A stretch of 8,391 nt of DNA from RGIG5952 sp045603485 (lineage in GTDB: Bacteria; Verrucomicrobiota; Kiritimatiellia; RFP12; JAAYLN01), in the NCBI GenBank assembly GCA_045603485.1, contig JAZUMF010000076.1:1-8391 (forward strand), in the 5' to 3' direction. Made by a program: the position numbers and the translations under genes. Below, piece by piece: positions 4,930-8,391 of the stretch. Within the stretch, counting starts at the first letter, position 1. The number at the start of each line of letters is the position of its first letter. The notes below the pieces were generated by a model, which worked only from the letters and a program-made list of their open reading frames with translations, was not told where the DNA came from and ran no database searches.

Positions 4930-5599
4930 AAAAATCATGCGTTCCGAAATTGACACCGAGGATTTCAACCCACGGCGCATCTCCGACGAAAACAGGAAAA
5001 GGCTTAAGAAGTCTATCGAAAAGTTCGGCCTTATCGGCGCACCGATATTCAACAAGAGAACAAGCCACATCGTAGGCGGTCACCAGAGGCTTTCAGCCCT
5101 TGATTCCCTGATGGGAAAGGCCGACTACGAACTTGAAGTGATAGAGGTGGATTTAAGCGAAAAGGACGAGGTCAAACTTAACGTGGCCCTGAACAATTCC
5201 GACCTTATGGGCGAGTATGACTTTGACACCATACAGAACCTTTGCAAGGAATTTGACATCGACCCCGTGGACGATTTGCTTTTTTCCGAGGAACTGGCAA
5301 GCGTCGAATTTCCAGACTTTGAATGTTCCGCTTCTGGCTTCGGAAGCGTCCCGAAAAAGGAAGTCTCCGAAGAAGAAAAAGAGGAATATAGGGCCGCCCG
5401 TCGTGACCGTGCCGAAAAGCACAGAAAGCATGACGCCGAGTTCGGCTCCTACAATATCGACGAAATGAAGGGCGTCTTGACAGTCGTTTTCAAGAGCGAA
5501 AGCGACAAGAGGGCCTTTATGGCCTCCCACGGGTGGCCCGAAGAAAAAAAGGCCGTCAGCTTTGACGACCTTAAGGACATGATGAGTGGCGACCTGTAA
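4874..5599 (+). CDS. ParB-like nuclease-fold protein, IbrB-like
   Basis: A frame starting at TTG 4862 is open, but the ATG at 4874 is preferred because GAGG lies six bases before it. The protein is then 241 aa and begins inside the preceding gene. Residues 19-27 (RKIMRSEID) and NPRRIS (32-37) lead into a helix (NRKRLKKSIEKFGL). Then comes the ParB/Srx hallmark G-G-H-Q-R at 68-72, preceded by NKRTSHIV. An acidic region follows, then EEEKEEYRAARRDRAEKHRK as a charged helix, and a C-terminal unit (LTVVFKSESDKRAFMASHGW). The latter is a C-terminal type I have seen in phage ParB-like proteins. It lacks the helix-turn-helix expected of a chromosome-partition ParB, so a partition role is unlikely. 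The pairing with the upstream PAPS-reductase-family gene resembles IbrA/IbrB of E. coli prophages, whose biochemistry is not established. Confidence 0.85.
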   Translation: MKDSRTTQSASTLQNATPRKIMRSEIDTEDFNPRRISDENRKRLKKSIEKFGLIGAPIFNKRTSHIVGGHQRLSALDSLMGKADYELEVIEVDLSEKDEVKLNVALNNSDLMGEYDFDTIQNLCKEFDIDPVDDLLFSEELASVEFPDFECSASGFGSVPKKEVSEEEKEEYRAARRDRAEKHRKHDAEFGSYNIDEMKGVLTVVFKSESDKRAFMASHGWPEEKKAVSFDDLKDMMSGDL

Positions 5600-5604
5600 A
5601 AATT

Positions 5605-5934
5605 CTAGCGCGACAATTCGATAAATGTCTGGGGCCAGCCTGTTATTGGTTGGCCGTTTTTCTTCTTGTAGTAGGCCATTGGTCTCCGGCCCTCCGGGAA
5701 CGTGAAAACCTGGCGGATGATCCAGCAATAGCCGCCTGTCTCCTGGTCTTTCTCGGCTCCGTAAAAGAGAATTACGCCCTGCCATGCGTATGAGCCGCTT
5801 TCGTGGACTATCGCGATGAACGGTTCTTCGGGGTTCTCCGTCGGGGCGTATTTCCTGAACTCAATCGGCTTTTGACCGTCGATTATCTGGTGCCAATATT
5901 CCTTTTTTAGTGAAATTGCTATGCGCTTTATCAT
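5605..5934 (-). CDS. ASCH-domain protein (PUA-like fold)
   Basis: This leftward 109-aa gene has AAAGAGG eight bases before its ATG at 5934. The N-terminus IAISLKKEYWHQIIDGQKPIEFRKY contains the ASCH signature: a short strand, a helix ending in I-x-x-G-x-K, and then E-F-R-K (residues 25-28). ASCH domains have a PUA-like beta-barrel fold. Some, such as YqfB, are amidohydrolases acting on N4-acetylcytidine, and others are thought to bind RNA. Here the residue after Gly20-Gln-Lys22 is Pro23 rather than the Thr used by YqfB, so enzymatic activity should not be assumed. The gene faces the ParB-like gene tail to tail with five bases between the stop codons. It could be a nucleic-acid modification or RNA-binding accessory gene. 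I see no -35/-10 pair good enough to call for it. Confidence 0.85.
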   Translation of the reverse strand: MIKRIAISLKKEYWHQIIDGQKPIEFRKYAPTENPEEPFIAIVHESGSYAWQGVILFYGAEKDQETGGYCWIIRQVFTFPEGRRPMAYYKKKNGQPITGWPQTFIELSR

Positions 5935-6040
5935 TTAATAAACCTCTTTCTTAATTTAGTTTTTTATGCCTGTTTTGAAAAATATAAAGATATTACATTT
6001 TACTTACTTTTTATGGCTTGAACCACGCTTCAACTTTTTG

Positions 6041-6070
6041 TTGGCTTTTTTCTTACAAAAAAGTTATATT
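6041..6070 (+). promoter_or_regulatory. Candidate promoter of the packaging module
   Basis: TTGGCT (6041-6046) and TATATT (6065-6070) are 18 bases apart, about 98 bases before the small terminase start. The spacer holds an inverted repeat, CTTTTTT/AAAAAAG. The rest of the 233-base gap (5935-6167) is AT-rich. It contains a 27-codon frame (6094-6177) with a weak start that overlaps the terminase gene; I did not accept it as a gene. Confidence 0.4.
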
Positions 6071-6167
6071 TTTAATACAAAATTATCTCACAGGATGAAA
6101 AATTGTATGGCAAATGTAACAAAAAATATACCTAGATGCGTTCAAGGTTTACCGAGGTTAGGGCAGT

Positions 6168-6719
6168 ATGGGGCGTAAAACGAAGCCAAGCGCAAGGGAA
6201 ATTGCGAACTTGAAGCCCATACGCAGTTCCGAACGTGCAAAAAAATTAAGTGCGTTGGGCCTGAAAAAACGCCTTGAAAACAAGGATAGAAAGAAGCTTT
6301 TACTCGACGACATCCGTGAGGTGGTGACGGCTGAAATCGCAGTACCAAAGGCCCTCTACGATTCGCTTAAGGAACTGAACGTACCGATACAGCGAAAGGA
6401 CACCATCGACAAGGTGGTGTTTTACCGTGCTTTGTTACGAGCCATCAAGGAAGGCAACGCCGACCAGCTTTTAAAGATCGCGGAATTTGCCGGCATGAAG
6501 TTCACCGAAGAAGAAACCACGGCATCCACCATGACGCCGGACACCGAACTCATGCTTTCTACGTTGTTCGCGCAGGGCCGCAAGGTGGAGCCGAAGCAGC
6601 CCGAATCTGCCGCGACCTCCGAAGCCGCGAACGGTGCAGACGGTGCCGCAAAGACAGAAGGCGCAAACGGAACGCACTCCGCCGAGCCATCCATTACCGT
6701 TTTTTCCGGTCTAGGGTAA
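6168..6719 (+). CDS. Putative terminase small subunit
   Basis: This 183-aa protein starts at the ATG at 6168 with GAGG and AGGG upstream, and ends 18 bases before the large terminase gene. The N-terminus contains NLKPIRSSERAKKLSALGLKKRLENKDRKKLLLDDI, a basic, helical segment with the N-L-K-P-x-R-S pattern of a phage protein family often found immediately before the large terminase gene. Residues 50-110 form a helical core (VPIQRKDTIDKVVFYRALLRAIKEGN, then LLKIAEFAGMKF). The C-terminal tail from about residue 140 is Ala/Gly/Glu-rich and probably disordered, ending SITVFSGLG. Small terminase subunits recognise packaging sites and activate the large subunit. No helix-turn-helix is certain, so the call rests mainly on context and the N-terminal pattern. 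Confidence 0.8.
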   Translation: MGRKTKPSAREIANLKPIRSSERAKKLSALGLKKRLENKDRKKLLLDDIREVVTAEIAVPKALYDSLKELNVPIQRKDTIDKVVFYRALLRAIKEGNADQLLKIAEFAGMKFTEEETTASTMTPDTELMLSTLFAQGRKVEPKQPESAATSEAANGADGAAKTEGANGTHSAEPSITVFSGLG

Positions 6720-6737
6720 AGGGCGGGGGTTGCTGTT

Positions 6738-8060
6738 ATGGCTTTTTCGTGGACGCCCGATTTGGTCGAGAAGGTGCGGGACTACCCGCACCTCTTGGGC
6801 CACATGGTAGGAAAGACGAAGCTAAAGGAGTTACATTCCGACTGGTGCAAGATGGTCTGGGATTCTCCGGGCGGCAAGCATTTCTCGCTCATGGCCCACC
6901 GTGGCGCATATAAGACGACCGCCGTGACAGAAGTCGGCATTGTCTACTACTTGCTTTTCCACCCCGCCGAACGTATCGCCCTGATTCGCGAGACATGGAC
7001 GGAAGCCGCCTCGACGCTTGAAACGATCAAGGCGTACATGAGGAATCCGGCTATTCAGTCGCTGTTCGCATACCTTCACGGCAAGCCGCCAACGGAGACC
7101 CGTTCCCCGTTCGGCTCCGTGACATATGACTTCAAGCGGACTATCACGAAGGAAGGCTCCATCGACGCATACGGCATTAACCAGGTGCCGACGGGCCGAC
7201 ATTATGACCGCATACTTTGCGACGATATTATCACCATCAAGGACAGGCTCTCACGCGCACACCGCGAAATGGTGAAGCAGGGCGTTCTCGAAATCATGAC
7301 GAACATCATCGACCCCGGCAAGAATTGCCTTTTTGTAGGCACGCCGTGGCACTACGACGATGCCTGGGCCATGAAGAACGACGCGGGAAAACTTGTCATT
7401 CCCGATGCCATCAAGTACAGGCCGCAAGACACGAAAATCTTGAGCCCCGAAGAACTCGCGGAAAAGAGGGCTACCACGACCGCCTCGCTCTTTGCCATCA
7501 ACTATATGCTTGATACATCGGTGCGCGACGAGGGGCAGATTTTCGACGAGCCCATCTATGGCGAGTGGGACTGGTCTATCCGGCCCACGCGAGTTCACGG
7601 CCACATGGATGCCGCGTGGGACGGCTCCTGCACCAACGCGCTCACGATCATGGCGGAACGCCCCGATGGAAAGATTCAGTCCTACGGCAAGATATACACC
7701 GGCACTTTCGAGGATTGCAAGCTGGATTTTGCCCGCGAGTGCAGGAACCGCAATGTCCGCAACTTCCACATCGAAAAGAACCCCGACAAGGGTATGGCGG
7801 CTGGCGAACTTCGCCGTATTCCGGGATTCCCGACCGTTCACGCCTACGCCGAGAGCATGAACAAGGATATAAAGATCGTTTCGTTCCTGAAAAAATACTG
7901 GCAGCGAATCGTGTGGGACCCGAACACGGACCCGAACTACTTGAACCAGGTCAATGACTACCGACCGGGCCAGGACCCGCGAGACGCGCCCGACAGCGCG
8001 TCCTCCCTCTTGCGACAAGCCTTTTACCGTGGCGGCGGTGTTTCCGGCCTCTATCAATAA
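6738..8060 (+). CDS. terL: Phage terminase large subunit (ATPase-nuclease)
   Basis: This 440-aa protein drives ATP-dependent packaging of phage DNA into proheads and cuts the concatemer. The N-terminal ATPase domain has a Walker A-like loop H54-R-G-A-Y-K-T-T61, then a hydrophobic strand ending YDRILCDDI (156-164) as Walker B with Asp162-Asp163. The coupling motif G201-T-P-W-H-Y-D-D follows. The C-terminal RNase H-like nuclease begins at HMDAAWDGS (288-296), with Asp290 and Asp294 as probable metal ligands. A further Asp lies near PDSASSLLR close to the end. The Walker A lacks the usual G-K-T/S spacing of canonical P-loops, as in several phage terminases. The start (MAFSWTPDLVEKV) lies 18 bases after the small subunit gene and has only a G-rich, weak ribosome binding site, so coupling is likely. 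Length is usual for the family. Confidence 0.95.
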   Translation: MAFSWTPDLVEKVRDYPHLLGHMVGKTKLKELHSDWCKMVWDSPGGKHFSLMAHRGAYKTTAVTEVGIVYYLLFHPAERIALIRETWTEAASTLETIKAYMRNPAIQSLFAYLHGKPPTETRSPFGSVTYDFKRTITKEGSIDAYGINQVPTGRHYDRILCDDIITIKDRLSRAHREMVKQGVLEIMTNIIDPGKNCLFVGTPWHYDDAWAMKNDAGKLVIPDAIKYRPQDTKILSPEELAEKRATTTASLFAINYMLDTSVRDEGQIFDEPIYGEWDWSIRPTRVHGHMDAAWDGSCTNALTIMAERPDGKIQSYGKIYTGTFEDCKLDFARECRNRNVRNFHIEKNPDKGMAAGELRRIPGFPTVHAYAESMNKDIKIVSFLKKYWQRIVWDPNTDPNYLNQVNDYRPGQDPRDAPDSASSLLRQAFYRGGGVSGLYQ

Positions 8061-8098
8061 GAACAAAGGAAAAAAAGACAAACTAGGAGAAAAGAAAA

Positions 8099-8391
8099 AT
8101 GGTAAAACTTTCCAGCCTTTTCCGCACCGACGCCTGGAGAAACGTTTTGTCAGGCCTCGGAATGAAAAAAGACAAGTCTCTTGTCGGGACATCCAACAAT
8201 ATCGACGTCGTGCCGGGATTCCCGCGCCTTGTCGATGTGCAGCTTGAAAGCCTGTACTACACCGACGGACGCGTCAAGAACGCTGTCAACATCGTAGCCG
8301 AGAAAATGATGCAGAACGGCTTTGAGGTCGAGGGCGACGACGGCGCACTTTACAAGGCGTTCCAGAAGCTCGACGGCCCCGCAAAGTTCAT
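8099..8391 (+). CDS. Phage portal protein, DUF1073 type, N-terminal part only
   Basis: An ATG at 8099 follows AGGAG by nine bases and opens a frame of 97 codons that runs off the window. The visible protein starts MVKLSSLFRTDAWRNVLSGLGMKKDKS and continues with LVDVQLESLYYTDGRVKNAVNIVAEKMMQNGFEVEGDD. The pattern D-x-W-x-N-x-x-S/T-G-L-G-x-x-x-D-K near the N-terminus, then x-L-E-x-L-Y-x-x-D and a helix with A-E-x-M, is typical of the DUF1073 portal family. Portals form the dodecameric channel through which terminase pumps DNA, and portal genes usually follow the large terminase gene, as here. Only the first 97 residues are visible, so any C-terminal fusion domain cannot be assessed. Confidence 0.88.
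   Translation, partial: MVKLSSLFRTDAWRNVLSGLGMKKDKSLVGTSNNIDVVPGFPRLVDVQLESLYYTDGRVKNAVNIVAEKMMQNGFEVEGDDGALYKAFQKLDGPAKF

Noticed and set aside
4874..5599. Chromosome or plasmid partition ParB
   Set aside because: No ParA gene, no parS-like site and no ParB helix-turn-helix region are visible. The genetic pairing is with a PAPS-reductase-family gene instead.
6094..6177. 27-codon frame before the small terminase gene (MKNCMANVTKNIP...)
   Set aside because: It overlaps the terminase start, has no clear ribosome binding site or conserved motif, and is too short to support.
7251..8192. Minus-strand frame of about 313 codons opposite the large terminase
   Set aside because: The plus strand carries the complete terminase motif set. 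The minus translation has no motif and simply mirrors codon bias.

Overview
The window looks like part of a tailed-phage genome or prophage. The strongest evidence is a rightward packaging module at the right end: a putative small terminase subunit, a large terminase subunit, and the start of a DUF1073-type portal protein cut off by the window edge. No integrase, tRNA, rRNA, CRISPR array or insertion sequence is visible. Host assignment is weak. Coding GC is moderate, intergenic DNA is very AT-rich, and candidate promoters repeatedly carry TATATT as the -10 box. This would fit Fibrobacter or another gut/rumen Gram-negative lineage, but that is inference only.

Layout from left to right. Positions 1-2373 hold a leftward operon of six tightly packed genes. 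In transcription order these are a 50-aa ribbon-helix-helix-like protein (2221-2373), a 74-aa unknown (1991-2215), a 210-aa protein resembling phage replication/replisome-organiser accessory proteins (1369-2001), two unknowns that overlap by 8 bases (864-1355 and 452-871), and a conserved-looking phage protein truncated at the left edge (1-422). Positions 2374-2948 are non-coding and rich in dyads: a promoter for the operon, a hexamer tandem repeat, several perfect inverted repeats and two leftward terminator-like hairpins. Positions 2949-3911 encode a 320-aa leftward protein that looks like a multi-domain phage/mobile-element accessory protein. It has its own promoter, overlapped by a perfect 23-bp dyad.

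The 3912-4105 spacer is a divergent control region. To its right, in the + direction, lie a 49-aa threonine-rich, very basic small protein (4106-4255), a PAPS-reductase-family protein (4267-4929) and a ParB-like nuclease-fold protein (4874-5599). The last two form a pair reminiscent of IbrA/IbrB. A single ASCH-domain gene (5605-5934) faces them from the minus strand. A second spacer (5935-6167) carries a candidate promoter for the packaging module that runs to the end of the window.

Working model (inference): the leftward operon is an early/replication module and the rightward block is a late module. The IbrAB-like pair and the ASCH gene sit between them as accessory cargo or as a nucleic-acid modification or regulation unit. 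The most interesting elements are the pair with its unusual small upstream gene, the symmetrical operator-like dyads placed on TATATT promoters, and the structured non-coding region.
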